Assembly (NCBI GenBank): GCA_963921195.1
Contig: OY992539.1
Coordinates: 209,502,035-209,566,034, forward strand
From: Pegoplata infirma
Lineage: Eukaryota > Arthropoda > Insecta > Diptera > Anthomyiidae
Direction of reading: 5' to 3'
Length of the DNA stretch: 64,000 bases
The notes under the pieces are model-generated. The model did no database searches and had not been told where the DNA came from. It saw only the letters and a list, made by a program, of their open reading frames with translations. How positions within the stretch are numbered: the stretch's first letter is position 1; every line of letters begins with the position of its first letter. Of this stretch, positions 45,431 through 55,281 are shown piece after piece. The position numbers were made by a program, and so were the translations under genes.

Positions 45431-45551
45431 GCAACAAAAAAATTGTTTAAATTAAAAAAAAATTATCAAAAATTATCCAAACTATTAAAACTATAAAATT
45501 TTAATCGAAAAACTTTACTAACTTCCCAATTTTCTCTTCTTTCAATTCCAG

Positions 45552-46096
45552 ATCGTACAACTCTTACTCAATCAAGTGATACAGAATCTTGTAAAATAAA
45601 TTTTGAATATGAGGATCCAGTTCCCGAATACACTTTAGTATCTGGTTTACCATCCTACGATGCAGCCTTGGAATTATTACATAAAAATCCCAAGTCCTGT
45701 TTAATAGTACATCCATCAGTATTTGAAGTATTTAATAGTAATGAGAAGGCGATACAAGATAATACACCAACAGCCTCAAATGCAATTGAAGCTCAAACTT
45801 CCAGCGAAGCCTCAATGCCTTTATTGAGTGAATCATCTGGGGTAGATAGCAAATTGCCTTCATATATAGTGGCTACTTTACCATCATATAATGAAGCAAC
45901 CTCGGGTTCAGTACCCTCTACCCCTACAACACCATTAACCCCCGTCACACCTACACCTACAGTTCACTCCCTACCCTATAATCATAGTTTAGCTAGTATT
46001 TTATCATTGACTTCACAAAAATCACAGTCAAAACTAATGAAATCTACTCCCAGCACAGCAACTGCTGGTTGTTCTGAAAAACAATTGAAATCTTAA
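45552..46096 (+). CDS. comm: commissureless-family membrane protein, coding exon 2
   Basis: Encodes residues 178-358 (after acceptor CCAG at 45551), the cytoplasmic tail. It opens with an acidic stretch ending [22 protein letters not shown] at 201-204 and LPSY at 210-213, nine residues apart, the same spacing as the PPCY and LPSY motifs known in Drosophila Comm, which bind Nedd4-type WW domains and direct endosomal sorting. The block [18 protein letters not shown] follows. Two further LPSY motifs lie at 279-282 and 287-290, then a T/P/S-rich end. Total length 358 aa is close to Drosophila Comm (about 370 aa). Oddities are the loss of the first proline in the PPxY-type site and the extra LPSY pair. 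A TAA stop ends the frame at 46096; no polyadenylation site can be chosen confidently. Confidence 0.82.
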
Positions 46097-46200
46097 TATT
46101 ATTTAAAGCCAGATTCTTAAATTGTCAGTGACTTAAAATAGCATTAAACCGCAATATCCTCATATAAAAAAATTAGCATTTTGTGTTTTTTTTTAAATAA
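46097..46200 (+). other. proximal 3' untranslated region of the comm-like gene
   Basis: AT-rich sequence directly after the stop codon. No AATAAA is seen before the CCCGGTGAAAAATGA-type repeat begins, so the 3' UTR may extend into repeats. Confidence 0.35.
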
Positions 46201-47339
46201 CCCGGTGAAAAATGAACGTATGTAAATGTCAGTGACTTAAAATATCAACAAATTCCTTGTTTTTGTATAAAAATTAACATTTTGTGATTTTTATTTTATA
46301 AAAATATCACAAAATGACAATTTTTCTTGTATGCAATTAAGCATATTGCGATTTTGTGTAGTAACCCGGTGAAAAAATTTTCAAATATGTCACAAAATAA
46401 CCATTTTTGAGTATAAAATTTATATATTTTTTTTTATTTTTTTTTAAGTGACTCGGTAAAATATTTACTTTTGTTTTCATATATGAGGCATTCCACACCA
46501 AATGTCCCGCTACAGAAAAACATGTGTCCCGTAAATTTCTGAATAGGTTGTTTGGATAGCCCTATATGTAACTAAGAAAATTGCGTTTTTGGTTTTTCAA
46601 ATTTTCGAAAACTGGGCTTAGGAGGCGTGGTCAAATATTGGAAAAATGGTAAAATTTGTGGCGAGTTGCCTTGATTAAATATTTATCACATTAAAACGGA
46701 ATGCACCACAATGCCAAAAATTTACGTTCTTATATAGTTTTGTATGGGCAAATACAAGCAAATTACTAAATTGTTATGAAATTTAAAGTTCAAATGCGAT
46801 TTTCTCGAAAAAAAAGATGAACGTGTTTCTGATTTTTTTTGTGTGGATGGACAAACATCTAAACTTTTAAAAAAATAAATAAAAAATAAAAAAAAAGTGG
46901 CCGGATTTTTGATAAATTGACTTTTTTAAAAAATGGAAAATTTCAGAACGGGTTCTGAAAATTTTCCAAAAAAAAAATTTTAATCGATAGCCCATACAAA
47001 ACTATATAAGAACGTAAATTTTTGACATTGTGGTGCATTCCGTTTTAATGTGATAAATATTTAATCAAGGCAACTCGCCACAAATTTGACCATTTTTCCA
47101 ATATTTGACCACGCCTCCTAAGCCCAGTTTTTGAAAAATTGAAAAACCAAAAACGCAATTTTCTAAGTTCCATATAGGGCTATCCATATCACCTATTCAG
47201 AAGTTTACGGTACACATGTTTTTTTCGCTGGACATTTGGTGTGGAATGCCTCATATGTGAATATATGGTCATATATCTACGTATATTTTTCCATTTATTC
47301 ACATTTTTGTTAACATATGTGTTCATTTTTAACCGGTAT
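46200..47339. mobile_element. CCCGGTGAAAAATGA-type element containing a nested foldback
   Basis: A terminus TAACCCGGTGAAAAATGAAC at 46199-46218 is mirrored at about 47322-47339 by GTTCATTTTTAACCGGTA. Partial repeats of the terminus occur at about 46367 and 46450. The foldback at 46492-47255 lies inside. It is related to the element at 48433-48773. Confidence 0.55.
46492..47255. mobile_element. foldback element, TATGAGGCATTCCACACC ends, copy 1
   Basis: TATGAGGCATTCCACACCAA at the left is mirrored by GGTGTGGAATGCCTCATA at the right. The arms continue with AACTGGGCTTAGGAGGCGTG / CACGCCTCCTAAGCCCAGTT and ACGTTCTTATATAGTTTTGT / ACAAAACTATATAAGAACGT. The centre carries only one version of the inner arm seen twice in copy 2, so it is internally deleted. 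No protein. Confidence 0.8.
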
Positions 47340-48005
47340 AGGAAAATTTTAATAATCGGCTGTCAATTTTATTTTCAAACAATTGTTCAAAAAATTTCTT
47401 AAGAACTTGTACTTAATTATTTTTTAATGTTAATTTCTATAAGACTGTGATAACCCCCCAAATATTTATATCAAATCTTGATAAAATACTACAAAGTTCC
47501 ATAACAATTTTCTAAGTGTAGTATTTATAATACACTCCACAAAAAGTTTTTAAAAAAATCAGTAATCAAATTATTAGTAATATAAAACTACTAAAAATCA
47601 GTTGAACAACAAAATTTTTTGTTAAATTGTAGCAAAATTTTGTATTACCATCGTTTGAAAATTTTTAAATTACTAAAATTTAACGAAAATATTTGTTTAT
47701 TTACTAGTTTTTAGTAATTTTAATATACTGTATTAACATTTCGTCAGACTTTTTATTCTTTGAGTGTTTATTGTACTTAAATATTAGAATTGTAACTGTG
47801 ATTAATCTTAGGCATAACAAAAATAAAACAAATGTGGTCAATTATTTATTATTTATAATTAAAATTTATATTATCTATGTACTACTATTTATATGTATGT
47901 TAACTAATTATAAGTAATTTATATTCAATATTTAAATATATTAAAAAAAATATTAAAAAAAATTAAAACAACTTTTTTCTTTAAAAATTAATTTCAAAAC
48001 GGGAA
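47340..48005. other. AT-rich DNA, no gene seen
   Basis: Contains TTACTAAAA/TAGTAATTTT-type low-complexity phrases (47520-47720) and AT-rich filler. The AATAAA at 47822 could serve as a distal polyadenylation signal. Confidence 0.3.
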
Positions 48006-50060
48006 ATCAGTTCTCTTTGGCAAAAGTTTCAGATTCTAAAACATTTTTCCTTTAGAAAGAGTCCTAGATTCTGAGACATTTTTCCTTTAGAATAAGTCTC
48101 AGATTCTGTGACATTTTTACTATAGAAAAAGTCTCAGATTCTGAAACGTTTTTCCTGTAGAAAAAGTCTTAGATTCAGAGATATTATTCCTACAGAAAAA
48201 GTCTCAGATTCTGAGGCATTATTCTTATAGAAAAAATTTCAGATTCTGAAACACTTCCTATAAAAAATCTCAGATTTTGAGACATTTTTCCTAAAGAAAA
48301 AGTCTTAGATTCTCAAACATTTTTCCTATAGACAAAGTCTCAGATTCTGAGACATTTTTCTTAAGGAAGTCTTTGATTCAGAAACATTTTTTTTCTATAG
48401 AAAAAGTCTCTAATTTTGAGACATTTTTACTACCCGGTGAAAAATGAGCATATATGGATACATGTATGTGAATATATGGATGCATATATGTGGATATACG
48501 AAATTGTATGCAGTCACATATGATCATATTTGCAACATATACATATGTCCATATACGTAAAATGACCATATATGACATACGTGGACATATATGGAGCATA
48601 TATGTCATATATGTTCATATGCCCTCATTTTACGTATATGGACATATATGTTGCAAATATGATCATATATGCTTTCATACAGTGCCATATATATCCATAT
48701 ATGCTACATATATGGACATATATGAAACTGTATGAACGCATATATGATCATATTTGTATCATTTTTCACCGGGTATAGAAAAAATCTCAGTCTCAGACTC
48801 TTAAACATTTTGTTTAAAGAAAAAGTCTTAGATTCTGAGACATTTTCCCTAAAGAAAAAGTCTTAGATTTTGAGACCCTTCCTGTAGAAAAAGTCTCACA
48901 TTGTGAGACATTTTTTCCTATAGAAAAAGTCACAGATTCTGAGAAATTTTTCCGATAGAAAAAGTCTCAGATTCTGAGAAATATTTTCCAAAGAAAAAGT
49001 CTCAGATTCTCAGACATTTTTTTACAGAAAAAATCTCAGATTCTGAGACATTTTTCTAATAGAAAAAGTCTCAGATTATGATAAATTTTTCCTATAGAAA
49101 AAGTCTCAGATTCTGAGACATTTTTCCAATAGAGAAAGTCTTAGATTCTGAGACATTTTTCCTCTAGAAGAAGTCTCAGATTCTGAGACATTTTTCCTTT
49201 AAAAAAAGTCTCAGATTCTGAGACATTTTTCCTATAGAAAAAGTCTCAGATTCTGAGACATTTTTCCTTTAAAAAAAGTCTCAGATTCTGAGACATTTTT
49301 CCTATAGAAAAAGTCTCAGATTCTGAGACATTTTTCCTATAGAAAAAGTCTCAGATTCTGAGACATTTTTCATATAGAAAAAGTCTCAGATTCTGAGACA
49401 TTTTTCCTATAGAAAAAGTCTCAGATTCTGAGACATTTTTCTTATAGAAAAAGTCTCAGATTCTGAGACATTTTTCTTATAGAAAAAGTCTCAGATTCTG
49501 AGACATTTTTCTTATAGAAAAAGTCTCAGATTCTGAGACATTTTTCTTATAGAAAAAGTCTCAGATTCTGAGACATTTTTCTTATAGAAAAAGTCTCAGA
49601 TTCTGAGACATTTTTCTTATAGAAAAAGTCTCAGATTCTGAGACATTTTTCTTATAGAAAAAGTCTCAGATTCTGAGACATTTTTCTTATAGAAAAAGTC
49701 TCAGATTCTGAGACATTTTTCTTATAGAAAAAGTCTCAGATTCTGAGACATTTTTCTTATAGAAAAAGTCTCAGATTCTGAGACATTTTTCTTATAGAAA
49801 AAGTCTCAGATTCTGAGACATTTTTCTTATAGAAAAAGTCTCAGATTCTGAGACATTTTTCTTATAGAAAAAGTCTCAGATTCTGAGACATTTTTCTTAT
49901 AGAAGAAGTCTCAGATTCTGAGACATTCTAAGACATTTTTCCTGTAGAAAAATCTCAGATTCTGAGACATTCTTCCTTTAGAAAAAGCCTCAGATTCTAA
50001 AACATTTTGATTATAGAATAAGTCTCAGACTCTGAGAAATTTTTTTCTATATCTCAATAA
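48005..50060 (-). repeat. 35-bp dual-palindrome satellite, array S6
   Basis: About 48 units in the CATTTTTC-TTATAGAAAAAGTCTCAG orientation at 48005-48430 and 48776-50060, split by a TA-flanked MITE. The block 49441-49900 consists of about 13 units that are essentially identical with exact 35-bp spacing, while flanking units are diverged. This is the pattern of local homogenisation in the middle of an array. Confidence 0.96.
48433..48773. mobile_element. 341-bp Tc1/mariner-type MITE (CCCGGTGAAAAATGA)
   Basis: The left end CCCGGTGAAAAATGA is mirrored by TCATTTTTCACCGGG on the right. TA flanks both ends (48431-48432, 48774-48775), and removal of the insert restores a normal satellite unit (TTTTTACTATAGAAAAA). 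The interior is made of CATATATGGACATATATG-type palindromes. The open frames over it are translations of this pattern. Confidence 0.85.
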
Positions 50061-50069
50061 ATTCACTAA

Positions 50070-50420
50070 AGTAGGAAATCACGCTTCGTCCGTGATTTAA
50101 ACGCAATATGTTCCAGAACTGCTTTAGCGAAGATTTAGATTTATGTATGTCAAAATATATAGTAGTGGGGCACCTCAGATTCATAATCAAGAAAGACATT
50201 TACAGTGTTCGCAACTTGAGGTTAAAGTCAGTTCCGACGAAGCGTGCATTCGACACCATTTTACCAGTTGTTCTTTTCGGATTGAATCATCCCAGTCTAG
50301 TTAATTAATTTAATGTTTACTGATAAGTTGTTGTATCGGGGTTGATTGCTATCGTGAATTTAAATTGACTTTATTTCGCTAATGAGGGTTTCTACGAATC
50401 GGGCCTCTACTTGGGCGCCA
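50070..50420 (+). pseudogene. possible retroelement (BEL/Pao-like peptidase) fragment
   Basis: A 66-aa frame (50108-50308) ends in SVRNLRLKSVPTKR..., then ILPVVLFGLNHPSL. This loosely resembles the end of BEL/Pao retropepsin regions (V..L.LP...LP..LIGLNH..L). There is no catalytic DTG/DSG in view and no neighbouring RT. The base composition is less AT-rich than the surroundings. A hairpin AAATCACG-CTTCGTC-CGTGATTT lies at about 50078-50100. The function of the stretch is uncertain. Confidence 0.25.
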
Positions 50421-50550
50421 AAATTTAAAATATTTTTTTTAAGTTTCTATACAGTTTAAAAAGTTTTCTGATTTAATCGTAGTCCGGGAGGTGGCTTCAT
50501 TTTGACTCGATCATTTTGATTTTCATATATATTATAGACTTTGTAGTGTA

Positions 50551-51628
50551 TATGAGGCATTCCACACCAAATGTCCAGCGAAAAAAACACGTGTACCGTA
50601 AACTTCTGAATAGCTTGTATGGATAGCCCTATATGGAACTTAGAAAATTGCGTTTTTGGCTTTTAAATTTTTCAAAAACTGGGCTTAGGAGGCGTGGTCA
50701 AATATTGGAAAAATGGTCAAATTTGTGTCGAGTTGCATTGATTAAATATTTATCACATTAAAACGGAATGCACCACAATCTCAAAAATTAACGTTCTTAT
50801 ATAGTTTTGTATGGGCTATCGAATAAAATTGTTTTCTTTGGAAAATTTTCAGAACCCGTTCTGAAATTTTCCATTTTTTAAAAAAGTCAATTTATCAAAA
50901 AATCGGCCACTTTTTTTCTTTTTTTTTAAATTTTTTTTTTTAAAGTTTAGATATTTGTCCATCCACACAAAAAAATTCAGAAAAACATTTTTCGTTTTTT
51001 TCGAGAAAATCGCATTTGAATTTTAAATTTCATAATAATTTTGTAATTTGCTTGTATTTTCTTGTATTAACGTTGCGAATGAGTAATATTCATGCAATTA
51101 ATAATACTCATTCGCAACGATAATACAAGAAAATACAAGCAAATTACAAAATTGTTATGAAATTTAAAATTCAAATGCGATTTTCTCGAAAAAAAACGAA
51201 AAATGTTTTTCTGAATTTTTTTTGTGTGAATGGACAAATATCTAAACTTAAAAAAAAAAAAAATAAAAAAAAAAAAAGTGGCCGATTTTTTAATAAATTG
51301 ACTTTTTTAAAAAATGGAAAATTTCAGAACGGGTTAAAAAGAAAAAAAATTTATTCGATATCCCATACAAAACTATATAAGAATGTTAATTTTTGAGATT
51401 GTGGTACATTCCGTTTTAATGTGATAAATATTTAATCAAGGCAACTCGCCACAAATTTGACCATTTTTCCAATATTTGACCACGCCTCCTAAGCCCAGTT
51501 TTTGAAAATTAGAAAAACCAAAAACGCAATTTTCTTAGTTCCATATAGGGCTATCCAAACAACCTATTCAAAAATTTACGGGACACATGTTTTTCTGTAG
51601 CGGGACATTTGGTGTGGAATGCCTCATA
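50551..51628. mobile_element. foldback element, TATGAGGCATTCCACACC ends, copy 2 (full hairpin)
   Basis: The whole 1078-bp element is a near-perfect inverted repeat with arms of about 500 bp and a small centre at 51070-51118, itself palindromic (CGTTGCGAATGAGTA ... TACTCATTCGCAACG). TA flanks both ends (50549-50550, 51629-51630). The outer arm segments match copy 1 at 46492-47255. The 79-aa frame inside is a shadow of the right arm. Confidence 0.9.
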
Positions 51629-51756
51629 TACGGGAATCGGCCGTTAGCTGATCCAAATCCGGGGAATGTGGAAACTAAGACTGCCCAAACTTCCATAAGT
51701 TTGAAAAATTTATAATCATTTTAATAAAGCTTAAATTTTTAATGGTGGATAAATAA

Positions 51757-52217
51757 AAGTGTCCGACCGAATATTCCTCTTCGGCCACTATTCGGCTTCG
51801 GCTACATTTTTGGCCTAATACCGAATAATTGTATAAAATTTGTACTCGCGTGTTGAAAAACAGACTAAACACACTTTGAATCACATTAGTAAGCCACAAA
51901 AGCATTTTATTAAGTGTTTTTCAAGCTAGAACAAGATTTTACACTCAAACAAATTTTTCGATCGAAAAAAAATTACACTCAAAAATATATTTATTTACAA
52001 AATTGCCCTAAAAAAAGTTTTTTGCTCAAAATAAATCGTTCTGACCAACATTTTTATACATTTGTGTATTCTGACAAGTCGAGTTTCACTTTTTTCTTGT
52101 TTTTACTAAATAAATATTTTTTTTTTAATATTCGGCTTCGGCTTTGGTTTCGGCCGAATAGTAAAATTTGGCCGAAATTCGGCTTCGGGCAAAAAAGGTG
52201 TATTCGGTCGGACACTA
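51757..52217. mobile_element. hAT-like MITE (TAGTGTCCGACCGAATA)
   Basis: Left AAGTGTCCGACCGAATATTC and right GTATTCGGTCGGACACTA are mirrored. Flanks ATAAATAA (51749-51756) and ATAAATAC (52218-52225) form an 8-bp duplication with one mismatch. CGGCTTCGGC-type phrases occur near both ends. Several 60-130 aa frames cross it but none is coherent. Confidence 0.8.
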
Positions 52218-52239
52218 ATAAATACTGTAAAAAATATTC

Positions 52240-52940
52240 CAAAATCAACCGTCAGCTGGCGCACCTCCGGGGGCGCCAGCAGACACAAATAATTTTATGT
52301 CTGTAAAATCTATGTGCTGCCATAAATTTCTTTTTATTATTTATTTTCTATAAATATTTTAAACTTTAAATAAGTTTCAAAATATTTTCCAATTAATTAA
52401 ATTATTTTTTTCAAGTTTCCGAAAATACAGATTTATCTACCATACAGTTTAATTAAAAAGCAATTTCCATAATCATAAAATATACAACCAAATGAAAACG
52501 AAATGTTTAAAAATATTTTAAGCTTTTTTTTCGTTAAGCTTAAATTATGATTTAATTTTAAAAGTGAAAGTTGGCAGTTAACACAAGACAAGATGCTTCT
52601 TTTAAAAAAAATTATATTTATTTTTTTTTGGAAGAAATTAAAAGCCCTTACAATACACAGACATAAATTTATATTATAAACAATTTAAGTAGATATTTAC
52701 ACTTCTGTTGAAGTACACTGAAAAAAATACTAGATTTTTTTTCAGAAATGTGTGCTGGGGTTTCAATTACTTTGAATTAGAATTGGGAACATACATAAGA
52801 GTAAATTTATTCCAAAACAGAATTTAAAAATCTACGAAAATTTATTTAAAAACGGTATTTTTTATGAAACATTTTCTAAATATGAATTCTGTTTTATTTA
52901 TTAAATTAATAAAAAATATTTATTATTCGACCTATAAGTT
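52240..52940. other. AT-rich DNA, no gene seen
   Basis: A small GC-rich hairpin GCTGGCGCACCTCCGGGGGCGCCAGC-like (arms GCTGGCG/CGCCAGC, about 52255-52281) stands out. The rest is AT-rich filler. Confidence 0.4.
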
Positions 52941-52944
52941 CTAT

Positions 52945-53345
52945 TGAGAGAGATTACTCTAGCTCGAGGTCACGTTTCTTAACAAGTTATTACGACGATA
53001 TTGTCAAGGTAAAAATTTTCAAAAAACTATTTATAAAGTTTATTTGTTTTAAATTGATTGGTATGGTAATTTTGCAAGACTTACTCGACACGTGTTTCGG
53101 AATTTGTCAGACTTACATACAAATATAAAACTTTATGTTTTGCCACTAACGATTATCAATTTGCCAAACAATCTTGACAATGGAATCTGACAAATTCCGA
53201 AACACATGTCGAGTAAGTCTTGCAAAATGACCATACCAATCAATTTAAAACAAACTTTATAAATAGTTTTTTGAAAATTGTTACTTTGAAAATATGATCG
53301 TAATAATAAGTAAAGAAACGTGACCTCGAGCTTTTGTAGACGTTC
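52945..53345. mobile_element. foldback element, CTCGAGGTCACG type, copy 2
   Basis: AGCTCGAGGTCACGTTTCTT at about 52971 is mirrored by AAGAAACGTGACCTCGAGCT at about 53300-53322. Inner blocks AAATTGATTGGTATGGT, GCAAGACTTACTCGACA and CGTGTTTCGGAATTTGTCAG also pair with their complements. The arms are about 160 bp. It is diverged from copy 3 at 54116-54496. Confidence 0.8.
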
Positions 53346-53434
53346 TCAAAATTTTCTTAAAAACATTTTTGTAGCATAAACTGAGGCGCGAAGAATTTCA
53401 AAAATTATGCCACAATGCCGAATATAGATTTTTG

Positions 53435-53645
53435 TCTAGATGTGCCCTGTTGCACTTTTTCAGTGCGCATTTGCACATTTTTATTGCACATTTTCATTGC
53501 ACATTTTCATTCAACATTTTCAGTTGATTTCAGCACATTTTAAGTGCGCTATTACACAATTTCTGTGGATTGTTCTACATTTTCAGTGCATTGTTCCACA
53601 ATTTAGGTGCTTTGTTAGACATTTTCAGTATATTGTTGACTATTT
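53435..53645 (+). repeat. imperfect tandem repeat (CATTTTCAGTGCATTGTTC)
   Basis: About eight to ten decayed units around GCACATTTTCATT and GTGCATTGTTCCACAATTT. The 92-aa frame across it (alternating aromatic and cysteine residues) is the translation of the repeat. Confidence 0.6.
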
Positions 53646-53760
53646 TTCCTTCCATTTCTCACATCTTTTTTCTCTCAGTGTTGTGTGCATTGTTATTTGT
53701 AATGTGCTTAAAAACTAGATCTTAAATTTTAATTTAATGATTAAAAAATTATTCTTTTAC

Positions 53761-53800
53761 AACATCATCACCATCATCATTATCGTCATCATCTTTATCC
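53761..53800. repeat. CAT/ATC microsatellite
   Basis: Imperfect CATCATCACCATCATCATTA-type trinucleotide repeats. Confidence 0.7.
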
Positions 53801-54115
53801 ATGGTATCCAATATTTAAACGCACCTTTAAATATTTTTTTTTTAATAAAGCTTAACGCTTGATTGTGTGTTAATCTCCCCAATGATTTTATCACAGTTTT
53901 TTTTAATATTTTGCGGTCTTGTTTTTTGGGTGCACTACAGCATACACAGATTTCGTCGATTGAAATTGAAAGTTAATAAAAACTTGTTTGTGATGTTCAC
54001 AAAAAAATAAAATGTGTTTGGTTACAGGTAGCACTTGATTGAAGTCATTGAATGAGACGGGAAACAAATGGAAGGTTAGAATAAATTTTGGAATAGATCA
54101 AAATATTTAAAATCA
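53801..54115. other. AT-rich DNA, no gene seen
   Basis: No recognised repeat or coding sequence. Confidence 0.3.
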
Positions 54116-54496
54116 TTTGAGTATGTTTATTCTAGCTCGAGGTCATTATTTCCTTTACTAATTAAAACTAAAATATTCTCATAGAATAGTTTTAAAGAAA
54201 ATTATTTTTCTGTTTAAAATTTATTTATGTTGGTCATTTTTGCAAGACTTAATCGACACGTGTTTCGAAATTTGTCAGATTCCATTGTCAAGATTATTTA
54301 TTTATTTTTGCTAAATAATCTTGACAATGGAATCTAACAAATACCGAAACACGTGTCGATTAAGTCTTTCAAAAATGACCAACATAAATACATTTTAAAC
54401 AGAAAAATAATTTTCTTGAAAATTATTCTATGAGAATATCAAAGTTTTAATTAGTAAAGGAAATAATGACCTCGAGCTTGAATAAAACTACTCAAA
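54116..54496. mobile_element. foldback element, CTCGAGGTCATTAT type, copy 3
   Basis: TTTGAGTATGTTTATTCTAG at the left matches the complement of the right end CTTGAATAAAACTACTCAAA. Arms of about 175 bp are nearly identical, and the centre is a short TTTATTTATTTTTGCTAAAT loop. AATCTTGACA/TGTCAAGATT and CGACACGTGTTTCG blocks are in both arms. It is the cleanest copy of the family. Confidence 0.88.
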
Positions 54497-54499
54497 ATA

Positions 54500-55150
54500 A
54501 AATATTTTAAAGGTCGAATAAAAAATTGTTATTTTTTAATAAAAATTAATCAAAAATTTTAGAATCTTTTATAGAAAATAAAAGTCGGCATTTATGACGT
54601 ATACAGGGCGAGGCCTGTGAGCCCTGACGACTCTTGAAATTTCAGAAATTTCACGATTTAGTATAAAATAACAAGTACATTAGAGTAAAAATTTTTCAAC
54701 TTTTGATTTTCTCAAGTGTCCACGCAAATTTTTATTTTACTACTACCAAAAGTTATTTGTTAAAAATTTGAGGCCAATCTAATTAACTTATACCGTGGAG
54801 CACGGCGATCAAAGTTTTCGATTTTTGAAAATTTAAAAAAATATATATATAAAATATGCAGTGCGCGTCAAAAGAAAGTGTACAGGTTAAAAGTAGATGT
54901 AATTCGTTAACGACAAAGTTGACAATAAAACCCTTAATATTATCAATCGACCATTATTTATATATGCAATGTTCCAAGCTTTAATTTAAGCTGGATAGCG
55001 TCCAGATTGAGCAAATATTAAATGAGATACGAGGGTTGCGCTGGAAAATAAAAATAAATTTGTAGACGATTTAAAAAAAAAATTTTTTTTTTAATATTTC
55101 TGATTTGTTTTTTTCAAGTTCAAACATTAAAAATTTTAAAAATAGTACAA
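54500..55150. other. degenerate repeats, possible Tc1-type end at 54858
   Basis: GTGGAGCACGGCGATCAAAG at about 54797 is a member of the dispersed GATCG module. At 54858 CAGTGCGCGTCAAAAGAAAG resembles a Tc1/mariner terminal repeat, but no second terminus or transposase is visible. About 200 bp after it (to 55060) lack other repeats. Confidence 0.35.
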
Positions 55151-55152
55151 TA

Positions 55153-55279
55153 GTTTAAATTCAGTTATCAGCTCATTTTTCCAACGACCCAAACAAAAAT
55201 AAAAATATTCATTTTTTGACCTCCAATTCTTTTGACCACCAATTTTTTTGTAAAAATTAGCAGATAACTGAATTTAAAC
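55153..55279. mobile_element. small TA-flanked MITE (GTTTAAATTCAGTTATC)
   Basis: GTTTAAATTCAGTTATCAGC is mirrored by GCAGATAACTGAATTTAAAC with TA on both sides (55151-55152, 55280-55281). About 127 bp. Confidence 0.65.
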
Positions 55280-55281
55280 TA

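Larger units (their letters stand above)
33651..45551 (+). other. 11.9-kb intron of the comm-like gene
   Basis: It begins GTAAGT at 33651 and ends TTTCAATTCCAG at 45551. Splicing joins T of exon 1 with AT of exon 2 (codon TAT, residue 178) and keeps one open frame across both exons. The intron holds a hAT-like MITE, a half foldback element, two copies of a 2765-bp tandem duplication rich in 35-bp satellite, a complete mini-me element, GATC-rich repeats and a diverged duplication with a 16-bp satellite. Confidence 0.8.

Noticed and set aside
52054..52306. Overlapping 60-130 aa frames over 51914-52306
   Set aside because: They run across the terminal repeat of a hAT-like MITE in several frames and none shows domain or codon structure.
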